Below, piece by piece: positions 1-8,704 of a stretch of DNA of 64,000 bases. The stretch's first letter is position 1; each line of letters begins with the position of its first letter. The notes beneath the pieces are model-generated. The model was not told the DNA's origin, did not search any database, and saw only the letters and a program-made list of their open reading frames with translations. Location of the stretch: positions 1 to 64,000 of the forward strand of contig JAEFBB010000007.1 of NCBI GenBank assembly GCA_016292215.1, in the 5' to 3' direction. The stretch comes from Saccharofermentans sp. (GTDB lineage Bacteria > Bacillota > Clostridia > Saccharofermentanales > Saccharofermentanaceae). Both the position numbers and the translations under genes were made by a program.

Positions 1-114
1 AAAATTACCCCGTGAAGCAGCACATGGAATTATTGTATCATGGAATCTTTGTCTCTTTAATATAAATATTTTTTATTTATTTTTGACTTTTTATCTAAAT
101 CTAAAAGAGTCTGA

Positions 115-1404
115 TTATGCCTGCTGGCGGCACAGGTAGTATGTCTGGCCGTTCTTTTCGCAGTAGATGCTCATCTCATAGTAAGAATTCACATAGAACG
201 TGAAGCAGGGGCGGTTCGCCTCGGCATAGCTGGTTCCGGCACAGAAAACGTTCTCTTTGTAGTAGAAACTGTCGTTCTCGCTGAAATCGATCATCGGAAT
301 ATTGGTATAGAAGGTATTTCCTTTTCCGTTCTGGCCCTGCTCGAGCCTGTAGTAATACGTACCGGACTTCCATTCTCCGAAGAAATATTTATCTGCGACC
401 TTGCTGTTTTTGAAGATCACATAACCGACATCGGGAACGTCATAATAACCGAACGCGTCGATAAGATATGATTCGTAATCGCTGCTGACGGATGCGAGAT
501 TAAGATCATTGCATACTGCCATGTACGAAGCCGCATTGGAATATTCGGAGACCATATCGAAATACTCTGCAGCTGCCTCAAAATCGCCGTCGTAATAAAG
601 GTTTTCACCTTCTTTAAAGATCATCCGGGCCACGTCTTCGTAAAGGCTTATAGTCTTGTCGTTATAGTCCTTGACCGTCTCTATGATGTCTGATGCTTTT
701 CGGTAATTGCCCATGTGCGCATAGTAAAGCGCGACGCCTGCGCGGCTCTCGACATAGGAATCAAAAGCTTCTTCGCAGCCCTGGTCATAGACGGCCTGAA
801 GCTCGTTGCTTATAGCTAAGATCCTGTCGCTGGAATAATCTTTGTACAGAGCCAGTTCGCTTGCAGCCAGATGATAACGCGCATTAAGCTCGATCTTTTT
901 CCCGAGCTCCGTATCGTAGCCTGATACCTGATATCCCCAGTCTAATTCTTCGTTGAAATTATCATTTCTCACGAGCTTATCTGCATGCTTCCCGCTGCAT
1001 TCTTTGGCAAGTTTTAATGAGTCTTCATAACTGCTGATGCCGTAGAACTTCAATGCAGCTTCATTGTAACTGCCGCTGTCCATAAGCTTGCCCGCATCAA
1101 TATAAATGAGCAGTACATTATCGTGCTTATCGGTAAGAGGCTTTAACAAAAGCAATTTATCGGCTGTCTCGAAGTTGCCGTCTTTTGCGTTTTTGATCGC
1201 CATCAGATATGTGCCGAAATAAGTTCCGACAGGCGCAATGACAAGGAAGAAGACCAGAAGGAGAACAATGGTAAGAACAGATTTCTTCTTTGACTTTCGG
1301 GGCTTCTTTTCTTTAGCAACCGGTGCTGCGGCAGCTTGGGGAGCGGCTTCTGTTTCCGGGACAGGGTCTGTCTCAGGCATGTCGATGTCGTTTATCGAAT
1401 CCAT
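115..1404 (-). CDS. TPR-like single-pass membrane protein of unknown function
   Basis: 429 residues. Residues 1-40 are acidic/Ala-Pro rich and end in a basic stretch (KEKKPRKSKKK); one membrane segment follows at about 44-66, so the short N-terminus should be cytoplasmic and the large remainder extracellular. Residues 75-310 are helical and look like irregular TPR/Sel1 repeats (recurring 'A-x-x-YY-x-x-G-x-Y/F-x-x-A' patterns, e.g. GDFEAAAEYFDMVSEYSNAA). The last 110 residues are Tyr/Phe-rich and probably beta. Start supported by GGAG seven bases upstream. It is transcribed away from the thioredoxin gene. The N-terminal layout resembles other zinc-ribbon/TPR membrane proteins of Clostridia but no zinc ribbon is present. 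I do not recognise a specific function; a scaffold or envelope role is only an inference. Confidence 0.75.
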   Translation of the reverse strand: MDSINDIDMPETDPVPETEAAPQAAAAPVAKEKKPRKSKKKSVLTIVLLLVFFLVIAPVGTYFGTYLMAIKNAKDGNFETADKLLLLKPLTDKHDNVLLIYIDAGKLMDSGSYNEAALKFYGISSYEDSLKLAKECSGKHADKLVRNDNFNEELDWGYQVSGYDTELGKKIELNARYHLAASELALYKDYSSDRILAISNELQAVYDQGCEEAFDSYVESRAGVALYYAHMGNYRKASDIIETVKDYNDKTISLYEDVARMIFKEGENLYYDGDFEAAAEYFDMVSEYSNAASYMAVCNDLNLASVSSDYESYLIDAFGYYDVPDVGYVIFKNSKVADKYFFGEWKSGTYYYRLEQGQNGKGNTFYTNIPMIDFSENDSFYYKENVFCAGTSYAEANRPCFTFYVNSYYEMSIYCEKNGQTYYLCRQQA

Positions 1405-1541
1405 TAGCGCTCTCCTTTAAGCAAGATCTCTTTTACTATTTTATCAAAACACATCACGTGCCTCTATCTTTTCACGGATCAAAATGCATTCGTCACAAAG
1501 ACGGCGGGACATTGCCTCAATTCTGAAAAAGCCCTGAATGT

Positions 1542-1547
1542 TATAAT
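1542..1547 (+). promoter_or_regulatory. Putative -10 box before the thioredoxin operon
   Basis: A perfect TATAAT lies 39 bases before the chosen ATG at 1587 in the 182-base divergent spacer (1405-1586). The -35 region is not convincing. The spacer holds nothing else I can name. Confidence 0.4.
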
Positions 1548-1586
1548 GTTGGCGTTGCAAAACAAGATATGGGAAAGGAAATTTGT

Positions 1587-2240
1587 ATGAAAAAATTTGT
1601 TGCAATGGTGCTTTGTTTAGCGGTGATTATGGGGATCGCTTCCTGCAGCACTACCACAGAGACTTCAAAGAAAAACAGAAGTGACGATTCCGTAACGGAA
1701 GAGACAAAGAAAAAACACGGTTCCGAGAAGGAAGAAGAGACTGAAGAGGAGACCGAAGATCAGACAACACATGACAATGACACAAACATCTTGTATTCAG
1801 GTGATCAGGTCAGATTCAGTACTACCGACAGAGACGGCAATGCGTACAACGAGAGTGTTTTCGAGGATTACGAATACATACTGATCAATTTCTGGGAGCC
1901 CTGGTGCGGACCTTGCGTCAGTGAGATTCCGGATCTTCAAGAGCTCTACACGAATTACAAGGATAAGGGCCTTCTCATTATCGGAGTTTATTCCGAGACA
2001 ACGATGGAAGCCGAGGTCGACCAGATCCTTGGTGACAGCAATGTCGATTACCTTATACTGAAATATACTTCCGAATTTGACAGGTTCCAGTCAGGCTATG
2101 TGCCGACGACTATCCTCGTGGACAAGAACGGAAACGTTATTAACACCGGTGAGTCATATCAGGGCGTTGACGAATCCCTGATCGTAGGCTCAAGATCATA
2201 CAGAGATTGGGAGGCTATAATCACTCGTTACATCAAGTGA
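1587..2240 (+). CDS. TlpA/ResA-type thioredoxin-fold lipoprotein
   Basis: Extracytoplasmic thiol-disulfide oxidoreductase anchored as a lipoprotein. Signal peptide 1-19 with lipobox GIASC (Cys20), a long Lys/Glu-rich linker (about 25-65), then a thioredoxin-like domain (about 70-217) with WCGPC (Cys107, Cys110) and the cis-proline region YVPTT. An in-frame ATG lies 18 bases upstream, but the GGAAAGGAA ribosome site and the start of the signal peptide favour 1587. It is followed at 10 bases by a CD1871A-type CXXC miniprotein and then a polyferredoxin membrane protein. Three neighbours with cysteine redox centres suggest electron transfer from cytoplasmic iron-sulfur carriers to extracytoplasmic thiols (inference). 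The fold is clear; the direction of electron flow is not. Confidence 0.9.
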   Translation: MKKFVAMVLCLAVIMGIASCSTTTETSKKNRSDDSVTEETKKKHGSEKEEETEEETEDQTTHDNDTNILYSGDQVRFSTTDRDGNAYNESVFEDYEYILINFWEPWCGPCVSEIPDLQELYTNYKDKGLLIIGVYSETTMEAEVDQILGDSNVDYLILKYTSEFDRFQSGYVPTTILVDKNGNVINTGESYQGVDESLIVGSRSYRDWEAIITRYIK

Positions 2241-2250
2241 TGCCCGGGAA

Positions 2251-2388
2251 ATGAAAAGATACATACCTGCCATCGTTCTTATCATTTTATCTGCCGGCCT
2301 GATAGCCGCCGGCATCATCATGCATCAGCCCGAATCGATCCTTCACAAAGCTATAAGGATCTGTATGGAGTGTATCGGCCTTGGATAG
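2251..2388 (+). CDS. CD1871A-type CXXC miniprotein
   Basis: 45-residue ORF: a basic start (MKRYI), one membrane helix (about 5-25), then a C-terminal tail with Cys-Met-Glu-Cys (Cys38, Cys41) followed by IGLG. This matches my memory of the tiny CD1871A family (CXXC motif-containing protein), which is also 40-45 residues and ends CxxCIGxG. It starts 10 bases after the thioredoxin gene and overlaps the next gene by 8 bases, so all three should be co-translated. The conserved dithiol at the membrane face could relay electrons between the polyferredoxin and the thioredoxin; this is inference. The short length invites annotation pipelines to miss it. Confidence 0.85.
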   Translation: MKRYIPAIVLIILSAGLIAAGIIMHQPESILHKAIRICMECIGLG

Positions 2389-3241
2389 AAAGAAGATAAG
2401 ATTCGGGATACAGGCAGCAGCGACGCTGATCCAAAATGCAAACTTCAAAGGCTTCTTCACCGGCAGGATATATGAAGGAGCATCCAAATCAGTCTGCGTC
2501 CCGGGCCTGAATTGCTATTCATGTCCCGGTGCGATCGGCTCATGCCCCATCGGCTCACTGCAGAGCTTCTTAAGCGGGATCAAGTTTAAGTTCCCATACT
2601 ATGTGCTTGGGCTTCTGATCTTCTTCGGAGCTGTGCTCGGCAGGGCAGTGTGCGGTTTTCTGTGCCCATTCGGATTTTTACAGGATCTTATCTACAAGAT
2701 CCCGTTTTACAAGAAAAACAAATTCGCTATCGATAAATTTCTCCGCTATCTGAAGTATGCGGTACTGCTTATTCTGGTCATCATTCTCCCGATGACATTT
2801 AACCTGACGCCTTTCTTCTGCAAATATGTGTGTCCTGAAGGAACGCTTGCCGGCGTGATGCTGGCTGCTGCAGATGAGAAGGTGAGAACAGTCTTAGGTC
2901 CGCTTTTTAACTGGAAGCTGATACTGCTTCTGATCTTTATCGTCACAGGCCTTATCGTCAGACGGCCTTTCTGCAAGTATGTCTGTCCTTTGGGCGCGAT
3001 CTACGGATTCTTTAACAAGGTTGCGCTTTACAGGATGACTTGTGATAAGAGCAAGTGCATTAATTGCGGCGCCTGCGCCAAAGCCTGCCAGATGAACGTC
3101 GATCCTTCCAAGACACCTAACAGCATGGAGTGTATCCGATGCGGCGAGTGTTTGGAGAAATGTCCTGTCGGAGCTTTGCATATGGGGTTTTGTAAGAGTA
3201 AAGTAAAAGCAGAATCTAAGACAGGCAAGAGAGATTTATAA
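2381..3241 (+). CDS. NapH/CcoG-like polyferredoxin membrane protein
   Basis: 286 residues with several membrane segments (about 65-85, 115-135, 165-190) and many cysteine motifs: CYSCPGAIGSCPIG near residue 40, CGFLCPFG near 90, CKYVCPEG near 145, CKYVCPLGA near 200, and two 4Fe-4S ferredoxin motifs near the C-terminus, CINCGACAKAC and CIRCGECLEKCP. This is the NapH/YccM/CcoG family of membrane electron-transfer proteins. The likely start is TTG at 2381, inside the end of the CD1871A-like gene, with GGAG about 10 bases upstream. It probably moves electrons across or along the membrane to the thiol proteins encoded just before it. Neither donor nor acceptor is proven by the sequence. Confidence 0.85.
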   Translation: MDRKKIRFGIQAAATLIQNANFKGFFTGRIYEGASKSVCVPGLNCYSCPGAIGSCPIGSLQSFLSGIKFKFPYYVLGLLIFFGAVLGRAVCGFLCPFGFLQDLIYKIPFYKKNKFAIDKFLRYLKYAVLLILVIILPMTFNLTPFFCKYVCPEGTLAGVMLAAADEKVRTVLGPLFNWKLILLLIFIVTGLIVRRPFCKYVCPLGAIYGFFNKVALYRMTCDKSKCINCGACAKACQMNVDPSKTPNSMECIRCGECLEKCPVGALHMGFCKSKVKAESKTGKRDL

Positions 3242-3242
3242 C

Positions 3243-4298
3243 ATGAAGAGCGAACCCAAAATATTCGAAAATAAAAAACCTAAGCAGAAAGCATTTATCT
3301 CGGGATTTCTTAAAGTATCGATCGTTTTGTCCATAATCGCAGTAGTTGCGCTTGCGAAAACGGTCAGCGCAGATCCCACTTCAATGACTACTATCGTTAC
3401 GGAATCGATGGCACTGGCCATTGTGCTGGGTACGGGTATCGTCTTCGGTATCCGTGATGCCATAAGGGCCCAGAAGATAATCGTAAAGGTCTCTGACGAT
3501 GATGTCGATGTCACCGTCGGTACGGCTCACGGCGTTTATCCGGTAGCAGACTTCATCGGAACGAACTTAAATGATACCGGTGCGTCATACAGGAAATATG
3601 ACTTGGAACTTGTATTTGCCAATGGTGAATCCGAAGACAATCTCTATGTTGCTTTGCCCGGCATCAGAGGATGGCTCTTCTCCAAAATCGTGGATGCGAT
3701 ATCAATCGCTAAGCACAATAAAACCGGCGACGAAGAAAAATACGAACCGTTCGAAGGTGATCTGTATGAAGGCTCCACAGTCGAACCGTTCAGCGGCAGT
3801 CCTGTCAAGACACTCCTTAAGTTCCTTATGTTTGAGCTTTTCATGATCGCCTTGATAGCAGGCATATTCATATTCTTTAAGATCAACATCAGTTTGGCGA
3901 TGAAGATCATATTGCTGAGTCTGGCAGGCATCTGTGTAACTATAACTGTCGTCTGGATAATCCTTGCACCAAGGCTTAACAAGAAGAGCCTTGCCAATCA
4001 GGTAGGATCACTGCGTATTGAAGACAACGGCTTGAAGATCAACGATGAAGAATTCTTATACCGCAACATCAAGTCGATAAGCATGACTCCGCCTTATCTT
4101 CTTAATGTGAATGAGGAATTCAGACTTCTGACGATAGAGCTCAAGCATTCTGACGAGACCAGAGTGTTTAATCTGGTCTTAAGACCGAAAGCCAATGAGA
4201 CCGAAGAGCTTGTTGCCGCAGGGTGCTCGTGCACCTATCCGGCTCTTTACGAGAGGATCAAGACCGATCCCGGTACTGCGGAGTTATTCAAAGAATGA
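3243..4298 (+). CDS. Multi-pass membrane protein, unknown function
   Basis: 351 residues. Four hydrophobic segments at about 20-40, 50-67, 190-213 and 218-240, with a soluble domain between the second and third (about 75-185) and another after the fourth (245-351). No catalytic motif is visible. It begins one base after the stop of the polyferredoxin gene and its own stop overlaps the NUDIX start by ATGA, so it belongs to the same transcription unit. The last 100 residues contain a PH-domain-like run of alternating hydrophobic residues (EDNGLKINDEEFLYRNIKSI), but I would not assign a family. Function unknown. Confidence 0.7.
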   Translation: MKSEPKIFENKKPKQKAFISGFLKVSIVLSIIAVVALAKTVSADPTSMTTIVTESMALAIVLGTGIVFGIRDAIRAQKIIVKVSDDDVDVTVGTAHGVYPVADFIGTNLNDTGASYRKYDLELVFANGESEDNLYVALPGIRGWLFSKIVDAISIAKHNKTGDEEKYEPFEGDLYEGSTVEPFSGSPVKTLLKFLMFELFMIALIAGIFIFFKINISLAMKIILLSLAGICVTITVVWIILAPRLNKKSLANQVGSLRIEDNGLKINDEEFLYRNIKSISMTPPYLLNVNEEFRLLTIELKHSDETRVFNLVLRPKANETEELVAAGCSCTYPALYERIKTDPGTAELFKE

Positions 4299-4783
4299 AC
4301 GCGTCAGACAACGATAAAGATCTCGGATATATCATGAACCTTCGAAAGGTCGTAGGACACCGTCCGCTCATCATGCCCGGTGCCGGCGTTTTTGTCATTA
4401 ACGATAAGGGCGAGTTCCTTCTTGAGAAGCGCAGGGATAACGGCCTTTGGGATTTCCCTGCAGGCGCGATGGAACTGGGCGAGAGCTTTGAAGAATGCGC
4501 AAGGCGTGAGGTCTTCGAAGAGACCGGTCTTGTCTGCGGTAAGCTCGAGTTCTTTGCGACTGTCTCAGGTAAGGACTATTACAATGTTTATCCGAACGGA
4601 GACCAGGCATATTTCTGCGGAATAAAATACATCTGCCGTGAATATACTGGCACTCTGAAGGCACAGGAAGAAGAGGTCACGGAGCTTAAGTTTTTCGCGC
4701 CTGACAAATTGCCTTCGGAGATGAAATCTGTCAGCATAGAATGGGTAAGGAAAGTAAGCGAGTATCTTAAACAAAACGGTTGA
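4295..4783 (+). CDS. NUDIX hydrolase
   Basis: 163 residues. The NUDIX box is complete: G57-x5-E63-x7-R71-E72-V-x-E75-E76-x-G78, so it should hydrolyse a nucleoside-diphosphate-linked substrate with Mg2+ or Mn2+. Upstream residues (about 26-50) form the expected beta strand entry, GAGVFVINDKGEFLLEKR. The ATG at 4295 overlaps the preceding TGA; longer in-frame extensions are possible but only read through the upstream gene. It is followed after about 20 bases by the Memo-AMMECR1 fusion gene. The substrate cannot be inferred. Confidence 0.9.
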   Translation: MNASDNDKDLGYIMNLRKVVGHRPLIMPGAGVFVINDKGEFLLEKRRDNGLWDFPAGAMELGESFEECARREVFEETGLVCGKLEFFATVSGKDYYNVYPNGDQAYFCGIKYICREYTGTLKAQEEEVTELKFFAPDKLPSEMKSVSIEWVRKVSEYLKQNG

Positions 4784-4803
4784 TCCGTAACGGGGTAACG
4801 CAT

Positions 4804-6195
4804 ATGGGAATCAAAGCAGCTTATATGGTGCCGCATCCTCCTCTTATAGTGCCGGCTGTCGGCAGAGGCGGAGAGAAGAAGATCCTTGAGACTACAAAGG
4901 CTTATGAACGTGTCGGGCAGGAGATCGCTAAGATCGCGCCTGACACCATCGTGATAACAAGCCCTCATTCGATAATGTATGCCGATTATTTCCACATCTC
5001 TCCCGGCATCGGAGCGACAGGTGATTTCAGCCGCTTTGGCGCGCCTGAAGTAAGCTTTAACGAGAAATACGACAAAGAATTTGTAGTCGTGCTCGAATCG
5101 CTTTTATACTCTGAAGATTTCCCGGGCGGCACGCAGGGTGAGCGCGACAAAGAGCTCGATCATGGTACGATGGTGCCGCTTTATTTCATAAGAAAGTACT
5201 ATCAGGGAGGCAAGATAATAAGGATTGGTTTATCCGGCCTTCCGATGTCCGATCACTATAAGCTCGGAACATATATCAAGCAGGTCGCTGAAGACTTAGG
5301 GCGCAATACGGTTATTGTCGCGAGCGGAGATCTGTCTCATAAACTCAAGGATAACGGGCCTTACGGCTTCGCTCCGGAAGGTCCTGTTTACGATGAGAAG
5401 ATAATGCAAGCAGCTGCCAAAGCAGACTTCGGCGGCATGCTGGAATTCAACGAAGACTTCCTAGATAAGGCAGCTGAATGCGGTCACAGATCGTTTTGCA
5501 TCATGGCAGGATGCTTTGACGGCGTTGATGTTAAGTCTGAAGTTTTATCGCATCAGGATGTGACGGGTGTAGGTTACGGGATCGCTATTTTCGAGCCCGG
5601 CGAAAAGAATGATGATAGGTGTTTCCTCAAGGCCTTGGCAGACAAGGTGAAGGCCTCTGATTCTTCGCCTTATGTAAGGCTCGCAAGAGCAACGATCGAG
5701 AAGTTTGTAAAGACACATAAGAGATTAAGATTCCCCGAAGATCTTCCTCAAGGATTAGCAGAGGAACTGCCTGAAGAAGCAACAAAAGACAGGGCAGGAG
5801 CCTTTGTATCAGTCCACAAGAACGGAATGCTCAGAGGCTGCATAGGGACCATAAGCCCTGTTCAGGACTCGATCGCAGAAGAGATAATCAGCAATGCGAT
5901 AAGCGCAGTGTCCAGAGATCCGAGATTCGACAAAGTGCGCGAGAATGAACTCGATCTTCTTGAGATAAACGTTGATATTCTGGGCAAGCCCGAATATATA
6001 GACGGTCCTCAATATTTGGATGTAAAGCGTTACGGAGTAATAGTCTCATGTGGTTCGAGAAGGGGACTTTTGCTGCCTGATCTTGAAGGCGTCGATACTG
6101 TCGCTGACCAGATCGACATCGCAATGCGCAAAGGCGGGATTACGCCCGATGATAATTACAGGCTGCAGAGATTCGAAGTCGTAAGGTATAAGTGA
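4804..6195 (+). CDS. Fused Memo-like (LigB/class III dioxygenase fold) and AMMECR1 protein
   Basis: About 463 residues with two domains. Residues 1-270 resemble the Memo/LigB class III extradiol dioxygenase fold (VPHPPLIVPAVGRG, SPHS, SGDLSHK and GHRSF supply candidate metal-binding His/Asp). Residues 285-463 are an AMMECR1 domain with its hallmark LRGCIGT. In many genomes these are separate proteins A and B of the AmmeMemoRadiSam set; here they are one polypeptide. The radical SAM partner starts one base after the stop. ATG 4804 has GGGG eight bases upstream; a TTG at 4780 in the same frame has no good ribosome site. The reaction of this conserved trio is not established to my knowledge. Confidence 0.9.
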   Translation: MGIKAAYMVPHPPLIVPAVGRGGEKKILETTKAYERVGQEIAKIAPDTIVITSPHSIMYADYFHISPGIGATGDFSRFGAPEVSFNEKYDKEFVVVLESLLYSEDFPGGTQGERDKELDHGTMVPLYFIRKYYQGGKIIRIGLSGLPMSDHYKLGTYIKQVAEDLGRNTVIVASGDLSHKLKDNGPYGFAPEGPVYDEKIMQAAAKADFGGMLEFNEDFLDKAAECGHRSFCIMAGCFDGVDVKSEVLSHQDVTGVGYGIAIFEPGEKNDDRCFLKALADKVKASDSSPYVRLARATIEKFVKTHKRLRFPEDLPQGLAEELPEEATKDRAGAFVSVHKNGMLRGCIGTISPVQDSIAEEIISNAISAVSRDPRFDKVRENELDLLEINVDILGKPEYIDGPQYLDVKRYGVIVSCGSRRGLLLPDLEGVDTVADQIDIAMRKGGITPDDNYRLQRFEVVRYK

Positions 6196-6196
6196 T

Positions 6197-7033
6197 ATGG
6201 CTGTCTGCGAAGTGTGCTTCAGACATTGTGATATCAGGGAAGGTGCCATGGGCGTCTGCAACGCGAGAGGCTGCAAGGACGGCAAAATCGTCGCGGTAAA
6301 CTACGGACGTGTCACGGCGCTTGCTTTAGATCCTATTGAGAAGAAACCGCTCTCCAGGTTTTCTCCCGGTTCGAAGATCCTCTCGTACGGCAGCTACGGA
6401 TGCAATCTCTTTTGCCCTTTCTGCCAGAACTACGATATATCAAGGACTGACGGCAGTGAGTTTGAACCTGAGGATAAGCTTACGCCTGAGGGACTTGCCG
6501 ATATCGCTTTTAAGTTTAAGGACAGAGGCAATATCGGTGTGGCATATACCTATAACGAACCCCTTGTAAGTTACGAATTTGTACGTGATACGGCTAAGCT
6601 GGTTCATGAGATGGGGATGAAGAATGTTCTCGTATCAAACGGCACAGCCACGCTTCGGGTCCTGGAGGAGATACTGCCTTACATCGATGCGATGAACATT
6701 GATATCAAGAGTATGTCTGCTGATACGTATAAGAATGTGCTCAAAGGCGATCTGGCAATGACTAAGGCATTTATCGAACGCGCTGTAAAAGACTGCCATG
6801 TCGAGCTTACCATGCTTATCGTTCCCGGAATGAACGACTCTGAAGAAGAGATGAGAGAACTGGTTAACTGGATCTCAGGGCTTGAAGGCGGCAGCGATAT
6901 ACCGCTTCACATCTCAAGATTTTTCCCGAGATATAAAATGACCGACAGACCGGCAACGGGTGTTGATGTAATATATAAACTGGCTGATATCGCAAGGGAT
7001 AAGCTTAAGTTTGTTTATACGGGAAATTGTTGA
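6197..7033 (+). CDS. amrS: AmmeMemoRadiSam system radical SAM enzyme
   Basis: 278 residues, a pyruvate formate-lyase-activase-like radical SAM enzyme. The SAM-binding cluster motif is CNLFCPFC (Cys69, Cys73, Cys76). An unusual Cys-rich N-terminus (Cys4, Cys7, Cys11, Cys21, Cys26) precedes it, as is usual for this subfamily, and could hold another metal. GGxx and SAM-binding strands follow (YTYNEPLVSYEF, VSNGT, MNIDIKS). It begins one base after the Memo-AMMECR1 gene, which fixes the assignment to the AmmeMemoRadiSam trio. It probably acts on or with the fused partner; the substrate is unknown. Confidence 0.92.
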   Translation: MAVCEVCFRHCDIREGAMGVCNARGCKDGKIVAVNYGRVTALALDPIEKKPLSRFSPGSKILSYGSYGCNLFCPFCQNYDISRTDGSEFEPEDKLTPEGLADIAFKFKDRGNIGVAYTYNEPLVSYEFVRDTAKLVHEMGMKNVLVSNGTATLRVLEEILPYIDAMNIDIKSMSADTYKNVLKGDLAMTKAFIERAVKDCHVELTMLIVPGMNDSEEEMRELVNWISGLEGGSDIPLHISRFFPRYKMTDRPATGVDVIYKLADIARDKLKFVYTGNC

Positions 7034-7037
7034 ATAG

Positions 7038-7766
7038 ATGGAAGTAACTGCATTATTGTACGCAAACCCGACAAAAAGTCTGCATAAGCGCGTTATGCGC
7101 TATTACAAGCCTTTTCTCAAAGGTGAATTTATTAAGTTGGTCATCCATTTAGGATGCCTTGTTTTGGGTTATGCGATGCTGTTTATCGTTTATGCTTTCA
7201 GTGCCATAATTCCCGAAACAGTTGGAGCTGCCGCGTATATCCTGATCTTAATTGCGGTAGGATTCCGGTTTGTCAGATGCATATTGCTAATGTTTTATTC
7301 TGATTTTGCCCTGATGGTCGTTTTGATAGTCGACTTTATTCTTAACCTGATAGTTCTGACAATTCGACTTTCCACAATCGGATTTATACCGTTATTTGCA
7401 ACCCAGATCATTGTCGCGGCAGGATTATTGTTAAATGCTGCTTTTACTCTTTACTCCTATATGGACAGCCTGGCTCTTCACAGAAGACTCACCAAAATGA
7501 AATATGTCGTCGCTGAAGGTGTTGTTGTCTCCAAATCGAAGAAACTGGAAGGCGGCTACAGGGCTCATTGGAACAATTATACGGTAGATGTAAAAAGCCG
7601 TGGTGGTCACATAATCCCTGTGGAGCATATATTGCGCAGGCAATACAAAGAATGCTCTGTGGCTTCGAGCGTGCTCTTGATAATCCCGGAGCCTGTTGAG
7701 ACCCAGCTGTCTTCATCAATACGCCTTGCGGTAGAGCCTTTCGGGCAGGACAATCAAGCTGAATGA
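7038..7766 (+). CDS. Membrane protein with C-terminal soluble domain, unknown
   Basis: 242 residues. Four to five hydrophobic helices at about 35-58, 62-85, 88-112 and 115-140, followed by a soluble beta-rich region (about 155-225). It starts four bases after the radical SAM gene, so it is probably the last gene of that transcription unit. No motif or family recognised. The C-terminal part contains VAEGVVVSKSKKLEGGYRAH, which looks like a small beta barrel, but no function can be assigned. Confidence 0.65.
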   Translation: MEVTALLYANPTKSLHKRVMRYYKPFLKGEFIKLVIHLGCLVLGYAMLFIVYAFSAIIPETVGAAAYILILIAVGFRFVRCILLMFYSDFALMVVLIVDFILNLIVLTIRLSTIGFIPLFATQIIVAAGLLLNAAFTLYSYMDSLALHRRLTKMKYVVAEGVVVSKSKKLEGGYRAHWNNYTVDVKSRGGHIIPVEHILRRQYKECSVASSVLLIIPEPVETQLSSSIRLAVEPFGQDNQAE

Positions 7767-7880
7767 TTATTATTTCATTACTCAATAAAAAATGATAAAA
7801 TACTTCTTGGCGTGAGAAAGATGGAATAGGGATAGAGACTTCTTATCGCACGGCAAATTAATCTTTAATGGAGACTAGAG

Positions 7881-8684
7881 ATGCCTGACGTAAATGCGAC
7901 ACCAATCTCATTAAAGTGCAAGGTATGCGGCGGAGATATAGTGAATAACTATCTCTCCGGTTACAGTGTGTGCGCGCATTGCGGGAACAAATGGTCTATC
8001 TCAGACCTTGTTCCTGACTACAACAAGTATTCGCGCATAATCGCAGGGATCACTAAGGCAAATGAGATCATCGAGAGCGAGACCAAGGTAGCTTCGGCCA
8101 ATGAGGCTAAGCTTCTGTTTAAGACTGCGGCTATGGAGTGCACGACGATCAATGATGCGGTCACGGCGGATATCATCAAGATGTGTAATGAAGGTCTGAT
8201 TAAAGCTGATCAGTACGCTACTTACATCAAGGGCAAGACCTTCTATGATAAGAAGTCTTACCACAGTGCTATGAATGAGCTCAAAAAGATCCCGGGCTAC
8301 AGGGACGCGGATGAGCTGGTTGCCAAGTGCGATATGGAGATCCGTATCGAACGCAAAAAGCAGCTGCCGTGGACGATAATATTCAGCCTTATACTTCCGG
8401 CGATACTGTGCCTTGCTCTCTATGAGTTTGCAGGACTTACTTTGTGGCTTGCCATCCCGATCGCTCTGGCATGCTCTGCAGGTCTGGGATACGTCTTATA
8501 CCGCGGCGGAGTCTGGTCTGTAGTCATAAAGATCATATCGTTCCTGTGCGCAGTACCGCTTATACTTTTCGCGATATTAAGGTACGGAATGCATATGGAA
8601 TCCACACCGTCACTTATCATCGCAATAGGCGCGCCGATCGCGTTCTTTGTTGTTATAGCAATATTGACTGAAAGAAAAAAATAG
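7881..8684 (+). CDS. Zinc-ribbon membrane protein (YdjG-like layout)
   Basis: 267 residues. N-terminal zinc ribbon: CKVCGG at about 13-18 and CAHCG at about 31-35. A helical TPR-like segment follows (about 50-145, YHSAMNELKKIPGYRDADEL), then four membrane helices (about 153-260). Start preceded by GGAGACTAGAG. A GATAAAAT box about 90 bases upstream may be its -10. The next gene, 20 bases downstream, encodes an SPFH protein with its own zinc ribbon. In Bacillus subtilis the SPFH protein YdjI is encoded with zinc-ribbon membrane proteins YdjG/YdjH in a membrane-stress operon; the arrangement here is similar in outline but no PspA-type gene is present. Function by analogy only. Confidence 0.75.
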   Translation: MPDVNATPISLKCKVCGGDIVNNYLSGYSVCAHCGNKWSISDLVPDYNKYSRIIAGITKANEIIESETKVASANEAKLLFKTAAMECTTINDAVTADIIKMCNEGLIKADQYATYIKGKTFYDKKSYHSAMNELKKIPGYRDADELVAKCDMEIRIERKKQLPWTIIFSLILPAILCLALYEFAGLTLWLAIPIALACSAGLGYVLYRGGVWSVVIKIISFLCAVPLILFAILRYGMHMESTPSLIIAIGAPIAFFVVIAILTERKK

Positions 8685-8704
8685 AAGAAAGGAAAGATTG
8701 AGAA

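Noticed and set aside
1..114. AT-rich left edge searched for a gene or terminator
   Set aside because: No open frame or strong hairpin; only a weak GACT/AGTC pairing after the first gene's stop.
2746..3181. Several open frames opposite the polyferredoxin gene
   Set aside because: They mirror a gene with many clear Cys motifs and carry no signals of their own.
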